Source: Pirellulaceae bacterium | GTDB lineage: Bacteria > Planctomycetota > Planctomycetia > Pirellulales > Pirellulaceae | Length of the DNA: 64,000 bases | Direction: 5' to 3' | NCBI GenBank assembly: GCA_028280445.1 | Contig: JANQLU010000143.1 | Location: 1-64,000 of the forward strand | Shown here: one piece after another, positions 52,226 to 61,273 of the stretch | Position numbering within the stretch: the stretch's first letter is position 1 | Layout: every line of letters begins with the position of its first letter | Notes under the pieces: generated by a model | Told to the model about the DNA's origin: nothing | The model's input: the letters and a program-made list of their open reading frames with translations, nothing else | The model's database searches: none | Position numbers and translations under genes: made by a program

Positions 52226-52504
52226 AGCCCCTCCGCCAACCGTGCTAAGCCCCTCTAGGCACTTTCCCTGAGGTTTCCCTAACAGGAAAGAGTCAAAAAT
52301 TTGTATTTTTCCGCCTGAAAGCTACAATTAGGCGCGGAAGCGAGAAATCATACGATTCTTCGCGATATTCCCCACCTTATAGCGTAGCCTGCACGTACAT
52401 TGTCGCACGTGAAAAATTTTTTTTCATTTTGTGAAAGACTGGGACGTCAAACGTCATTTCAAAACAAGGCTGTTCTGAAAAACCTTGTCCAGGGGACTTA
52501 AAAT

Positions 52505-53563
52505 ATGAATCTGAAAAATCTCGTCGTGGCTGCTTTGTTGATCTCACCCGTATTGATGGCTGACGTGACATCCGCCCAATATTATCAACAACAAACTTGG
52601 AGCCAGGGCCAAATCGTTTCTCGTCCGCATTGGTCGAGCAAAATGTTCAAAAAGAAGCTGCATGACTACGGTACGGTCGCACGTGCCTCCAAGCAGGTCG
52701 CTATTTTTGAATTTGTAAATCCCACTAAACAAACCATGACTTTGGGCGGCGTGCGAGCCAGCTGTGGCTGTGCCGAACCAAAAATCTTGAACCGCACCGT
52801 GAAACCGGGTGAAAAAGGTAAGATTCAGGTCAATTTCAATACGATTCGATTCGTTGGCGAGCGTAAAGCGACGATTACTGTATCTATCAATCAACCGTCG
52901 TGGACCGAAGTTCAGTTGACCATCAAAGGCACGATTCGCCAGGATATCGTGGTCAATCCCGGCAAAGTCGATTTCATGACGATCAACTCGGGCAAAGAAA
53001 TGTCGAAAGAGTTTGATATTTTGTACGCGGGTAGCGAGCTTTGGAAAATCAAAAGCTTCTCCAGCAGCAATCCTAATTTGAAAGTGGAGTTGAAAGAAAC
53101 TCAACGCAGCAACGGACGCGTCAATTACCGAGCCAAAGTGACGTTGGCCGACAAACAATCCGCGGGCTATCTCACCGACCAGATTGTTTTCGAAACCAAT
53201 GATAATCGGTTGCAAAAATTCCCTGTATCGGTTTCCGGTTATGTGAAACCAACCGTCGAGGCTCCTGAAATCCTGAGCATTGGCGAAGTCAAACAGGGCG
53301 ACAAGATTACGAAAAAGATCTTTGTAAAATCAGTCAATGAATTCAAAATCCTGACCGCAACTTGCAAAGACAAACGTGTGGATATCAAGTATGGTGACAA
53401 ATCACGAAAACTGCATATTCTGAGTTTCACTTTTGACGCCAATAGCAGCGACAATTTTGATGACGACGTTGTGATTCAAACCAGTTTGGCACCTGCGAAA
53501 ATCAAGCTGATGGGTAAAGTCAATACGCCACTCAAAAAGAACACTGTGGTCAACCAGAAATAA
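52505..53563 (+). CDS. Secreted DUF1573-domain protein
   Basis: 352 residues; AGGGGA upstream of the ATG. Signal peptide ends near DVTSAQ. DUF1573 starts at KLHDYGTVARASKQVAIFEF and includes VRASCGCAEPKI with the typical Cys-Gly-Cys, then Ig-like beta repeats (IKGTIRQDIVVNP, VSGYVKPTVEAPE). Common in planctomycetes and Bacteroidetes as an envelope protein of unknown role. A strong terminator follows. Confidence 0.9.
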   Translation: MNLKNLVVAALLISPVLMADVTSAQYYQQQTWSQGQIVSRPHWSSKMFKKKLHDYGTVARASKQVAIFEFVNPTKQTMTLGGVRASCGCAEPKILNRTVKPGEKGKIQVNFNTIRFVGERKATITVSINQPSWTEVQLTIKGTIRQDIVVNPGKVDFMTINSGKEMSKEFDILYAGSELWKIKSFSSSNPNLKVELKETQRSNGRVNYRAKVTLADKQSAGYLTDQIVFETNDNRLQKFPVSVSGYVKPTVEAPEILSIGEVKQGDKITKKIFVKSVNEFKILTATCKDKRVDIKYGDKSRKLHILSFTFDANSSDNFDDDVVIQTSLAPAKIKLMGKVNTPLKKNTVVNQK

Positions 53564-53583
53564 CGAATCCCAAAAATTCAGCG

Positions 53584-53613
53584 AAACGGGTGTCACTATG
53601 ACGCCCGTTTTTT
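53584..53613 (+). terminator. Intrinsic terminator of DUF1573 gene
   Basis: 11-bp stem AAACGGGTGTC / GACGCCCGTTT with loop ACTAT and T run. Confidence 0.9.
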
Positions 53614-53708
53614 GTTTCAGGACACTTGTTTGTCGGTTTTGTAATTCAATTTGGTCGACCAACGACTAGAATAAACGAAAGCGAATGCCGTTAAACCGAT
53701 GGTCGTCC

Positions 53709-54743
53709 ATGAACATTGAATTTACTTGTACGAACATTCTTCAATTTGACGCTGAAAATCAGCGGTACGTACAATGCGGTGCGGAGTTGTCAGCGCCGCA
53801 CGAAGAGTCTGGGAACCGGATGAAATGCCACGCTTGTGGCGAATGGATCGAGGTTCCCGTGGCATCGACTCGAACTTCGTCCAATCCAAAGATGAAACAG
53901 GCTGGTGAAGAAGGATCGGCTATTACTCCAACGGCCGAGGTCGCTGTTGTCGAAAACCAGCAATCTGTAGCCGATCTCGACGAGTTTTCACAGCTGGAAT
54001 CCGAATTCGCTGAATCAGCAACCATGGCTACCGGAACCTCGGCGAACCTGCAATTCGATGCTTTTAATTTGACCGTGCGGTGCCCCAAGTGCTCCAAATT
54101 GCTTAACAAACAAGGGGCCTGTACCAATTGCAAATACGGGCATGAAAAACAACGAATGCCAAAAGAAGTCCCCGTAAAACACATGGAGGTCAAAACCGCC
54201 GGTTTTTCTTTGTGGGTCGAGAAACGGTTGAGTGGCGGTGTCACGATCAAAAAAATGGTCATCGCGTTGTATGTGTTTTCATGCGTGATGGCATTTGTCG
54301 GATTGCTGATGGCATTTGGATTGGGCGGAACTTGGGCCATCCTCTGGGTTTTCGCGATGGCGCCGTTTGCGTTTGTCATGATCTACACAACGCTGATTTG
54401 GATCCGTTGTGCGACCACGTCAAACAACAAATTACAGTGGTGGCAAGATCTGTTGTGGAATCTGTTACTGCAATTTTGCCGCTCGAACAATTGGGGACGT
54501 CAACCGGACCTGGTTGCCAAAGATTTAGATGCGAATACGTTTGATCACCAAATCGCTGTGTTGCCACGACTTGGCAAATTGCAAGTGTTGGATCTCGAAG
54601 GTACACAGCTCAGCGACGACGGGCTAAAACGATTGTACGAATACTCTAACATCCAATGCCTGGTGGTCCGAAATACCAAAGTGACACTCGAAGGCGTGCT
54701 GCGATACCAACAACAATTCCGACACGTTTGGGTTTGGTATTGA
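53709..54743 (+). CDS. Membrane protein with zinc ribbons and leucine-rich C-terminus
   Basis: 344 residues from ATG 53709 (ATG 53685 possible). N-terminal zinc ribbon-like part (FTCTNI...VQCG...MKCHACGEW), a second one (VRCPKCSKL...GACTNCKYG, ~126-146), two membrane helices (~187-235), then a short leucine-rich segment LGKLQVLDLEGTQLSDDGLK and IQCLVVRNTKVTLEGV. The combination suggests a membrane-bound interaction protein. No enzyme motif. Confidence 0.72.
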   Translation: MNIEFTCTNILQFDAENQRYVQCGAELSAPHEESGNRMKCHACGEWIEVPVASTRTSSNPKMKQAGEEGSAITPTAEVAVVENQQSVADLDEFSQLESEFAESATMATGTSANLQFDAFNLTVRCPKCSKLLNKQGACTNCKYGHEKQRMPKEVPVKHMEVKTAGFSLWVEKRLSGGVTIKKMVIALYVFSCVMAFVGLLMAFGLGGTWAILWVFAMAPFAFVMIYTTLIWIRCATTSNNKLQWWQDLLWNLLLQFCRSNNWGRQPDLVAKDLDANTFDHQIAVLPRLGKLQVLDLEGTQLSDDGLKRLYEYSNIQCLVVRNTKVTLEGVLRYQQQFRHVWVWY

Positions 54744-54826
54744 GGTGGTGTTAATCGACAGCGAATGTGAGCGGATTGCAGTCGATTGCCGAGGTACTTT
54801 CTTTGATTGCAAAAACAATGGCACCG

Positions 54827-55627
54827 CTACCGATTGTTCTTGCCTTCTTTTTTGAGTCGCCCGTTGTGTCTCAGGATTAATTTCGCAAAATTTGATAGCT
54901 TTTCGGGGGCATCCAGAAATCGATCTTTAGGAATGAGAATATTTGTCTCAACCAATGTATCGAGGTGTTTTTTCGCGGCGGCACGTTTTTTCTCCGGTAC
55001 CGCATCGATCAACTTTTTAATGGCTTCTTTCCTCGCTTGTCGAATTTTGTCTTCATACTGAGAGCGAATCTCTGCAATGTCTTTGCAGAGTGCCTCGCGC
55101 TGCTCAATGGTGAGACCTAATTGACTGCCAAGTGTCCCTTCGACGAGCGATGATGCAGGGCCTTCGTTTACCATTAGTCGGTAACGATCGTAGCTCTTTG
55201 CCGATTTGATTTGATGAGGCAGCAGTACCTCATGTTCGATAAATTGCTCCTGTTTGTTACCGTATCTCTTCATTATTTGTTGAATTTGAGACGGGTCATT
55301 AGTCCTGCTGATTTCTTGTTTTGCCGCTTTCACGAAGTCCCGATTGGCACGTTCAATTTTCTTGCGTTGACCTTCAGTTACCTCAATGTATTTGCAAAAC
55401 AAGGGTAGGCGTAAACTGCCTGCCAGTGGTCCTTCAAGCTCTTTGAGATGGTTACCAATCTGAATTGATTCGTATTCAATATTGGCAGAATCATTCGAAT
55501 TCTTGTTCCATTGTTTAAACCGCTCTGTTGCACTTTCAAAGAAATCTAATTCCTGTGCGATTCCGTTGTAGCAATTTGAAAAGACAATAATGACGAAGCC
55601 GAGAAAAAATGTATTGTGTTGATTCAT
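54827..55627 (-). CDS. Secreted helical protein (LTxxQ-like), second of pair 2
   Basis: 266 residues. Signal sequence LGFVIIVFSNCYNGIA. Helical, charged; related to the protein at 51334 through VTEGQRKKIERANRDFVKAA, VLLPHQIKSAKSY and LTIEQREALCKDIAEIRSQY. C-terminus basic (GRLKKEGKNNR). It follows the gene at 55671 by 43 bp on the minus strand, so both form one operon. Confidence 0.75.
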   Translation of the reverse strand: MNQHNTFFLGFVIIVFSNCYNGIAQELDFFESATERFKQWNKNSNDSANIEYESIQIGNHLKELEGPLAGSLRLPLFCKYIEVTEGQRKKIERANRDFVKAAKQEISRTNDPSQIQQIMKRYGNKQEQFIEHEVLLPHQIKSAKSYDRYRLMVNEGPASSLVEGTLGSQLGLTIEQREALCKDIAEIRSQYEDKIRQARKEAIKKLIDAVPEKKRAAAKKHLDTLVETNILIPKDRFLDAPEKLSNFAKLILRHNGRLKKEGKNNR

Positions 55628-55670
55628 CTTGTTAACCCATTGTTTATTGAACCGCTCTTGAATTTAGAAC

Positions 55671-56546
55671 TCAATCTGACTCGATGACATGTGACCATTT
55701 GAACTTGCCATCTTTTTTTGTAATCGTCACGACATATACTTTTGAAACCAATTCCTTGTTTTTCGTGTTTTTCTCTTGACACGCATATCGATAGACAAAC
55801 TTCACTTGCTGTCGAAACTTTTTTAGAACTGTTCTGTCCGGAATTCGTCGCCACAAATCTTTGTCTATTCCCATTGCTTTTCTGTCGTAAATCGTTCCTG
55901 CACGGAAGTGGAACTCAGGTGCATATTGGTTTGGCTTCCAAGCTGTCCATTTCGTGTCCCATTTCTTATTTTTCAAATCGTACCTTTGTACTTTCTCTTG
56001 CCCGAGCCCAATTGCAGACGGGCCAATGATTTTCGTACCTTTTCGGACTTCGAACTTGAAAGTATGGCGTGCAACTAACAGCTTATTGCCCACTGGCCGA
56101 ACAGAGACGACAGGGTCCACCAGTTTTATGTTGTCTGGCGGCTGAATCGTGATTACTTTCTCACCAAACGAAGTCTTATTATTTTGGTCAAGAACTATCG
56201 CAAGAGCCTTTAGTTTGCCGGGTTGAGGAAGATCAAAAGTCGTGTGGGCACTTGATGCATATTTCCAAACATTGCCTTTGATCGCCGCTGGAACATCGAC
56301 ATTGCAAGATAGCGAAAATCCATATGCGTATCTTGGTTTTCCTCCGGATGCTTCGGCTGTCAGGTCAACTTGATACCCAACGACCAGTGTTTCAGAAGTT
56401 GCAAACAACTTCACTGCAAGCGGATCACTTTCGCTTCCGCCAGGTCCACCTCCGCCGGTGGTTGTAGTTTGTCCAAGTGCACATTGTGAAAACAGAAAAA
56501 GTATTGCGGCACAACAAGGCAAAACCACCGTATGAATCATTTTCAT
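55671..56546 (-). CDS. Secreted protein, first of pair 2
   Basis: 291 residues; ATG 56540 is an alternative. Signal peptide ends at CALGQT. A TTTTGGGGPGG linker precedes an Ig-like segment (LVVGYQVDLTAEASGGKPRYAYGF, FDLPQPGKLKALAIVLDQNN), then a basic domain with VRPVGNKLLVARHTFKFEV and FRQQVKFVYRYACQ. No named family. It pairs with an LTxxQ-like gene, as does 50447, though the two first proteins show no similarity by eye. Confidence 0.72.
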   Translation of the reverse strand: MKMIHTVVLPCCAAILFLFSQCALGQTTTTGGGGPGGSESDPLAVKLFATSETLVVGYQVDLTAEASGGKPRYAYGFSLSCNVDVPAAIKGNVWKYASSAHTTFDLPQPGKLKALAIVLDQNNKTSFGEKVITIQPPDNIKLVDPVVSVRPVGNKLLVARHTFKFEVRKGTKIIGPSAIGLGQEKVQRYDLKNKKWDTKWTAWKPNQYAPEFHFRAGTIYDRKAMGIDKDLWRRIPDRTVLKKFRQQVKFVYRYACQEKNTKNKELVSKVYVVTITKKDGKFKWSHVIESD

Positions 56547-56701
56547 CGGGCGTCTCTTTGGAGAAAGGAGAAATTGAAGGGATTTTTGAGAAGTGAAAGA
56601 GGAGATTAGAAATTGAAATCTATTCCGTCGTGTGTGTCAAGAAAATTCCTTTTCTTCGGAGGTTGTTGTCCACACGGTGGGCACCGATGTGGAGATTCAT
56701 C

Positions 56702-57838
56702 TTACTGCCAACGCGTCAGCGTTACTTTCAGGTCTACAGTTTTTTCGCCGCGTTTGACTTTGACCTCGACTTGTTGACCGATGCTCTGTTTAGAAATCAC
56801 TTTGGATAATGAATCAGTCGATGTGATTTTTGTGCCGTCATATTCGACGATAATATCGCCGACTTTGATGCCGCCTTTTTCGGCGCCGCTGCCGGCAACG
56901 ACTGTGGAGATGCGACAAATGGTGGCGCTGTTGTTGTAACGGATTCCCAAAAAGCCGCCTTTGCGGACGTCGACCGTGACGCCTGGTAATTGTTTTTCCA
57001 GATCGGCTTTGTCGTCAGTACTGATCCGTGTGCCTACTAGTTTGATTTCAGTCAACGCACTGATTTCCTGCAAGTCTTGCGTAGCAGCAGTACTGACTTT
57101 GTCCGAATACTGAACAATGATTCGTGACAATTTTTTCAGCTTTTTGAGTTTGTCGAATACTCGATCCGTCACAGGTGCGTCTTTGAACGCGATCGATACA
57201 GCGTTGCAGTGCGATGGCAAAAGATCAACAACAGAATCGGAAAATTGTTTGCCGACAAACTCAATCGATTGATGATTCCGCAAGTAGCGAATCCAGGTCA
57301 AATCTTTCGAATTGCCTTTCCATTTTTTGTCGAAGACCAAGGTTTTTAGTGGGTAGTAATACTTGGTGCCGATTTTTTCGTTGTCTTCTCGAATCCAGAC
57401 GCCTTTTTGCTCCAGGACCTTCAAAGCCTGGGTTTCTTTTTTGGCGAACAATTGAGTGACACATTTGTCCGCCATATTGGCAATGCGGTCGCTGGAATCG
57501 GAACTCAGTTTCAAAAGTGCTCGTTCAGCAACTGCCGAATCATTTTCGTTTTCCCGCATCCCGATGCTTTGAATGGTTTTGATGGCGCGAATGCGAAAAT
57601 CCAAATCTCCTTTGGGGATCGCAACCATCAGTTTTTCAACTGCCGCGGCACCCGATTCAATCAGCTCGTCCATCGCTTGGTGTCGTTCGATTGAACGATC
57701 AGCGCCCAATTTTCCAATCAACATGGCGACACGTGGAGCGTTGTCGGTACGGTTTTGTCCAAACAATCCGGAGCTCATGGCAGTGGTTGCCATCAATCCG
57801 GCCGCAATCAGTGACGCCGATTTTATGAATTGAATCAT
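56702..57838 (-). CDS. Secreted HEAT-like/PDZ protein
   Basis: 378 residues from ATG 57838. Signal sequence SASLIAAGLMATTAMSSGLF. HEAT/armadillo-like helices (~35-135; MDELIESGAAAVEKLMVAIP, RIANMADKCVTQLFA), a leucine-rich-like section (~225-285; LKKLKKLSRIIVQYSDKV, ISALTEIKLVGTRISTDDK), and a PDZ domain (~290-375; FLGIRYNNSA, GGIKVGDIIVEYDGTKI, IGQQVEVKVKRGEKTVDL). No protease active site. Likely a periplasmic scaffold. Confidence 0.82.
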   Translation of the reverse strand: MIQFIKSASLIAAGLMATTAMSSGLFGQNRTDNAPRVAMLIGKLGADRSIERHQAMDELIESGAAAVEKLMVAIPKGDLDFRIRAIKTIQSIGMRENENDSAVAERALLKLSSDSSDRIANMADKCVTQLFAKKETQALKVLEQKGVWIREDNEKIGTKYYYPLKTLVFDKKWKGNSKDLTWIRYLRNHQSIEFVGKQFSDSVVDLLPSHCNAVSIAFKDAPVTDRVFDKLKKLKKLSRIIVQYSDKVSTAATQDLQEISALTEIKLVGTRISTDDKADLEKQLPGVTVDVRKGGFLGIRYNNSATICRISTVVAGSGAEKGGIKVGDIIVEYDGTKITSTDSLSKVISKQSIGQQVEVKVKRGEKTVDLKVTLTRWQ

Positions 57839-58113
57839 GAACTCACGCTGGATTTTTATCACTTTGCTATTTCTATTTATTTTATCAAACACTGTTTTGC
57901 AGGCTCTTGTTTTTACCGAATGCCACACAATTTGATATCATTAGAAAAGTTTCAAAGATGATTCAATATTAATCAAACGATTCGCTGGCGGTTGCAATCG
58001 AAATCTTGCAAAAAGACAGTTCGACGGCGATTAACGAATCTCGTTTTGTTGGTATTCCATTGTAGATTATGCAAGCGTTAGGAGAGCGGGACTTGGAGAG
58101 CGTGGGGTAAATC

Positions 58114-58592
58114 TTGGGCAATTTTCTTAGGTCGGTAAAACTAGACATTTTGATCGTCTTGAGTTGTGCCTGTTGTGTTATGGCAGGCGCCAACGCGTAT
58201 CTCATGCACTGGTTTAACGGAATTGAAAATTCCCAAACACGTTCTTCACATTCTGCGGTGGCAGGTCTAGCAGTCTGCTTCGGCGTCTATTCGGGAATTG
58301 TTGCCGCGATGCTCACTTTTGCGATTTCAACGCAAAAAATCCATCGTGCGGTACGAGGTTTTTGTTGGCCGGACCTGTATTGTCGATTGGGGCATTCTGG
58401 TTGGTTTGCCGTCGGCTCGAGGTTTGGCATCGTCCCACAATCAAAAACGAGTACATTTATGAACCCGCTTTTGTTGTCACGCCAACGTGGTTGTTTTGGT
58501 TGAGCGGTGCATTCGTTTTGCTTGTGATCACGTTTTGCCTGTTACAAGGTATTTGGTTTTTGTTCAAACAAAATACCCTGAGTGCAAAATGA
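58114..58592 (+). pseudogene. Four-helix membrane protein with frameshift
   Basis: Two frames overlap in the region of a T5 run at 58359-58363. Up to there, frame 1 encodes MGNFLRSVKLDILIVLSCAC and two helices; from there, frame 3 continues with LAGPVLSIGAFWLVCRRLEV and a final helix (FWLSGAFVLLVITFCLLQG). Joined, they give ~158 residues with four helices. One missing T, a sequence error or a -1 slip would explain it. TTG start; family unknown. Confidence 0.65.
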
Positions 58593-58659
58593 AACGTGGT
58601 TGGGTAGTGTTTGTTAAGTACTTTAATTGAACGAAAAAACCGTGAGCGAATGTCCAAAT

Positions 58660-58683
58660 CACTGGCAGAGCCAGTGGCACCCA
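58660..58683. repeat. Single arm of family D
   Basis: CACTGGCAGAGCCAGTGGCA followed by CCCAACCTGTG, which also matches sequence flanking the D element at 29924. Confidence 0.7.
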
Positions 58684-58803
58684 ACCTGTGTAATCTCTAT
58701 TGAAAACACTAACCTGTTGGGCAGCATACAATTACAAACTGCTATGAAGTTCATACACAAAACTTAAACACCCGCGACCAACAAAACCAACCAAAGATAT
58801 TTC

Positions 58804-59649
58804 GTGATAATTGACGACTACCGCCTCATCGATCAAGCGAGTGGCAGAAAACTAGAAGCGTTTGGCAACATTATTCTGGATCGACCTGCACCGGCTGCTG
58901 ATAGTCGTGATCGGGTAAGTGCAGTATGGAATTCGGCGGACGCCAAATTCACTCGGCAGATTGCCAATGAAGAATTCAAGCAGGAATTCTGGAGCCCGCC
59001 ATTGCCTCCATGGCAAATACGCTTTCAAGGGTTGTCGTTGCAATTAAAACAAACTCCATTCGGTCACGTTGGATTGTTTCCCGAACACGCCATTCACTGG
59101 CCCTGGTTTGAACAAATCGACAACTTGGCGGATAAACAAATCCTGCATCTATTTGCTTATACCGGTACGACATCGTTGAAACTTGCTCAACGCGGAGCAC
59201 ACGTCGTTCATCTCGATTCGTCGAAAAGTGTCGTCAATTGGGCTCGAAAAAATGCGCAGCTTTCTCAATTGGATCACAAACCAATTCGCTGGATTGTCGA
59301 AGACGCATTGAAATTTGTAAATCGTGAAATCAAACGGGGCAACAAATATGATGGGTTTGTTGCCGACCCACCGTCTTACGGGCACGGACCCAATCGCGAA
59401 GTTTGGAAGATCGAACAAAACATTGGCGAGTTGCTCGACGGTCTGCGTGAACTGTTGCCGGCCAGGCCAACGCTGGCGCTGCTGACATGCCATTCACAGG
59501 ACTACGATCACAATGCACTCTGGCGACTGTTGGCCGACCATTTCCCAGAATGTCGCCCAGCAATCGAACATGGCGAAATGAGTTTGAAATCGGAAACTAA
59601 CAAGACGCTCAACTGTGGTTGGTTTGCCAGATTCGCCGATGACAACTAA
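58804..59649 (+). CDS. SAM-dependent methyltransferase (RlmI/RlmK-like)
   Basis: 281 residues, GTG start. SAM-binding motif ILHLFAYTGTTSLKLAQRGA, acidic VVHLDSSKSVVNWARKN and catalytic-loop motif FVADPPSYGHGP, as in 23S rRNA m5C/m7G methyltransferases of the RlmI/RlmK group. The PUA domain of RlmI is missing. Six bases separate it from a SpoU-type RNA methyltransferase, so rRNA or tRNA modification is the likely joint role. Confidence 0.87.
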   Translation: MIIDDYRLIDQASGRKLEAFGNIILDRPAPAADSRDRVSAVWNSADAKFTRQIANEEFKQEFWSPPLPPWQIRFQGLSLQLKQTPFGHVGLFPEHAIHWPWFEQIDNLADKQILHLFAYTGTTSLKLAQRGAHVVHLDSSKSVVNWARKNAQLSQLDHKPIRWIVEDALKFVNREIKRGNKYDGFVADPPSYGHGPNREVWKIEQNIGELLDGLRELLPARPTLALLTCHSQDYDHNALWRLLADHFPECRPAIEHGEMSLKSETNKTLNCGWFARFADDN

Positions 59650-59655
59650 GATTCA

Positions 59656-60525
59656 ATGCGGTCAGACGTTCTTGATTTCTTACTACCTCTAACTTCCGTG
59701 CAACGCATCACAAGCCCACAAAATCAACGTATCAAAGACGCCGCGAGATTGACGACTTCGCGTGGTCGCAATGCTCAAGGTCGAATTGCTGTCTACGGCG
59801 TCCGGGAGTCCTTGCGTGCCTTGCAAAGCGATGCCAAACCAGTCGAAGCGATCGTTTGTAGCGAAATCACGAGTTCTGAAAATCTGGCCGAGGTTCAGGC
59901 CATCCAGAAACACAAACCCTTTGAAATTCTGGATCTGCCCCGCGATTTATTTAAAAAGACAACTTATGGCGATCGCACTGACGGTTTGATCACCATTTTT
60001 GAGCGTCCCACAACCAAGCTTGGCTCGATCGAAAATACAGCCGAGTCGTTTCACGTCATTGTCGAATCGGTGGAAAAACCTGGAAACTTGGGCGCCATCG
60101 TCAGGACGGCGGATGCCGTTGGGGCGTCCAGTGTGATTGTTGCCGATCCGCTAACCGATTTTTTTCACCCAAATTCCATTCGTGCCAGCCTCGGCTGCGT
60201 TTTTGCGATGCCCAAAGCGGTGGCGACGGCCGAACAAGTGATCGATTGGCTGACTCAAAATCGCATCAAAACGATGATGGCGATTGTGGGCGCCCAAACA
60301 CTGTACCATCAGGCCGACTATTCGGGAAACATTGCCATCGTCCTTGGAAACGAAGCTCAGGGACTTTCCCAACCATGGAATCTGTTGCTCGAAAAAACAG
60401 AGCTTAAAATAGACGGTATCCGGCTGCCAATGTGCGGATTGTCAGACAGTTTAAATGTATCGACGACTGCTGCAGTGTTGTGTTACGAAGCACTCCGGCA
60501 ACGCGGTTTAAACAACATGAATTAG
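59656..60525 (+). CDS. TrmH/SpoU-family RNA 2'-O-methyltransferase
   Basis: 289 residues. N-terminal RNA-binding part (ITSPQNQRIKDAARLTTSRG) and SPOUT trefoil-knot domain with the three motifs EKPGNLGAIVRTADA, IVLGNEAQGLS and LPMCGLSDSLNVSTTAAVLC. It adds methyl groups to ribose 2'-OH in rRNA or tRNA. Operon with the upstream methyltransferase. Confidence 0.94.
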   Translation: MRSDVLDFLLPLTSVQRITSPQNQRIKDAARLTTSRGRNAQGRIAVYGVRESLRALQSDAKPVEAIVCSEITSSENLAEVQAIQKHKPFEILDLPRDLFKKTTYGDRTDGLITIFERPTTKLGSIENTAESFHVIVESVEKPGNLGAIVRTADAVGASSVIVADPLTDFFHPNSIRASLGCVFAMPKAVATAEQVIDWLTQNRIKTMMAIVGAQTLYHQADYSGNIAIVLGNEAQGLSQPWNLLLEKTELKIDGIRLPMCGLSDSLNVSTTAAVLCYEALRQRGLNNMN

Positions 60526-60552
60526 CAACATTTATCGAGGTTTTGTCCAAAC

Positions 60553-61227
60553 ATGGACGGCTTAATTTTCCTGATCATTTTGCTTCTCGGTGGTTTGATG
60601 ACCATCATTGGGGCGATTGTGAATCATCTGCGTGATAAAAAACGTCGTGAGATTATGACGACGTTTGCCAATCAAATTGGATTGGATTATTTGCCGCAGG
60701 CGGATAGCAGTTTGTTACGGCGACTTGCCGGATTCAGAATATTTGCTTCGGGCCGCTCGAAAAAAGTCAAAAACCTGATTTATGGAGCCACCGACGAGGA
60801 AGCCATGTGCATCTTCGACTATCAGTACTCCGTTGGTTCCGGGAAAAACCAGACGATTCATCGTCAGACGATCATCTCGATTGAGTCGGCCAGTTTCACA
60901 CTGCCGAATTTCGTCCTCAAACCGGGCGGAATTTTTTCAAAATCGAACAGCATCCCCGGCATGAAAACTGTTGAGTTCGATTTGTATCCCGATTTTTCCA
61001 AACGCCAAATTTTGCAGGCGCGCGACGAAGAAGCGATTAAAAAAATCTTCGATGATCGCTTGATCCGCTATTTCGAGGAAAATCAATTTTGCGTCGAAGC
61101 GACGAACGGAAAAATGGTTTGTTACATTCCCAAACGATCATTTCGCCTGGAAGAAATCCGATACTTTATGGAAAAGGCGTTTGAGATTTATCGACGATTG
61201 GTCGAACGAGCCTTGGTTCCAAACTAG
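60553..61227 (+). CDS. Uncharacterised membrane-anchored protein
   Basis: 224 residues with one N-terminal helix (LIFLIILLLGGLMTIIGAIV) and a basic stretch HLRDKKRREI, then a cytoplasmic domain (FANQIGLDYLPQADSSLL, GATDEEAMCIFDYQYSVGSG, FEIYRRLVERA). Similar proteins of unknown role are common in planctomycetes, I believe. 27 bp from the SpoU gene, so probably the same operon. Confidence 0.7.
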   Translation: MDGLIFLIILLLGGLMTIIGAIVNHLRDKKRREIMTTFANQIGLDYLPQADSSLLRRLAGFRIFASGRSKKVKNLIYGATDEEAMCIFDYQYSVGSGKNQTIHRQTIISIESASFTLPNFVLKPGGIFSKSNSIPGMKTVEFDLYPDFSKRQILQARDEEAIKKIFDDRLIRYFEENQFCVEATNGKMVCYIPKRSFRLEEIRYFMEKAFEIYRRLVERALVPN

Positions 61228-61273
61228 CAAGCGTTGACGGACCAGACGATCCGCAGCTGATTCTTTTCCAAAG

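Larger units (their letters stand above)
52030..52504. other. Intergenic region with terminator and family E element
   Basis: Contains the terminator at 52108-52147 and a family E repeat at 52151-52225. The remaining ~280 bp before the DUF1573 gene has no supported gene and should carry its promoter. Confidence 0.6.
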
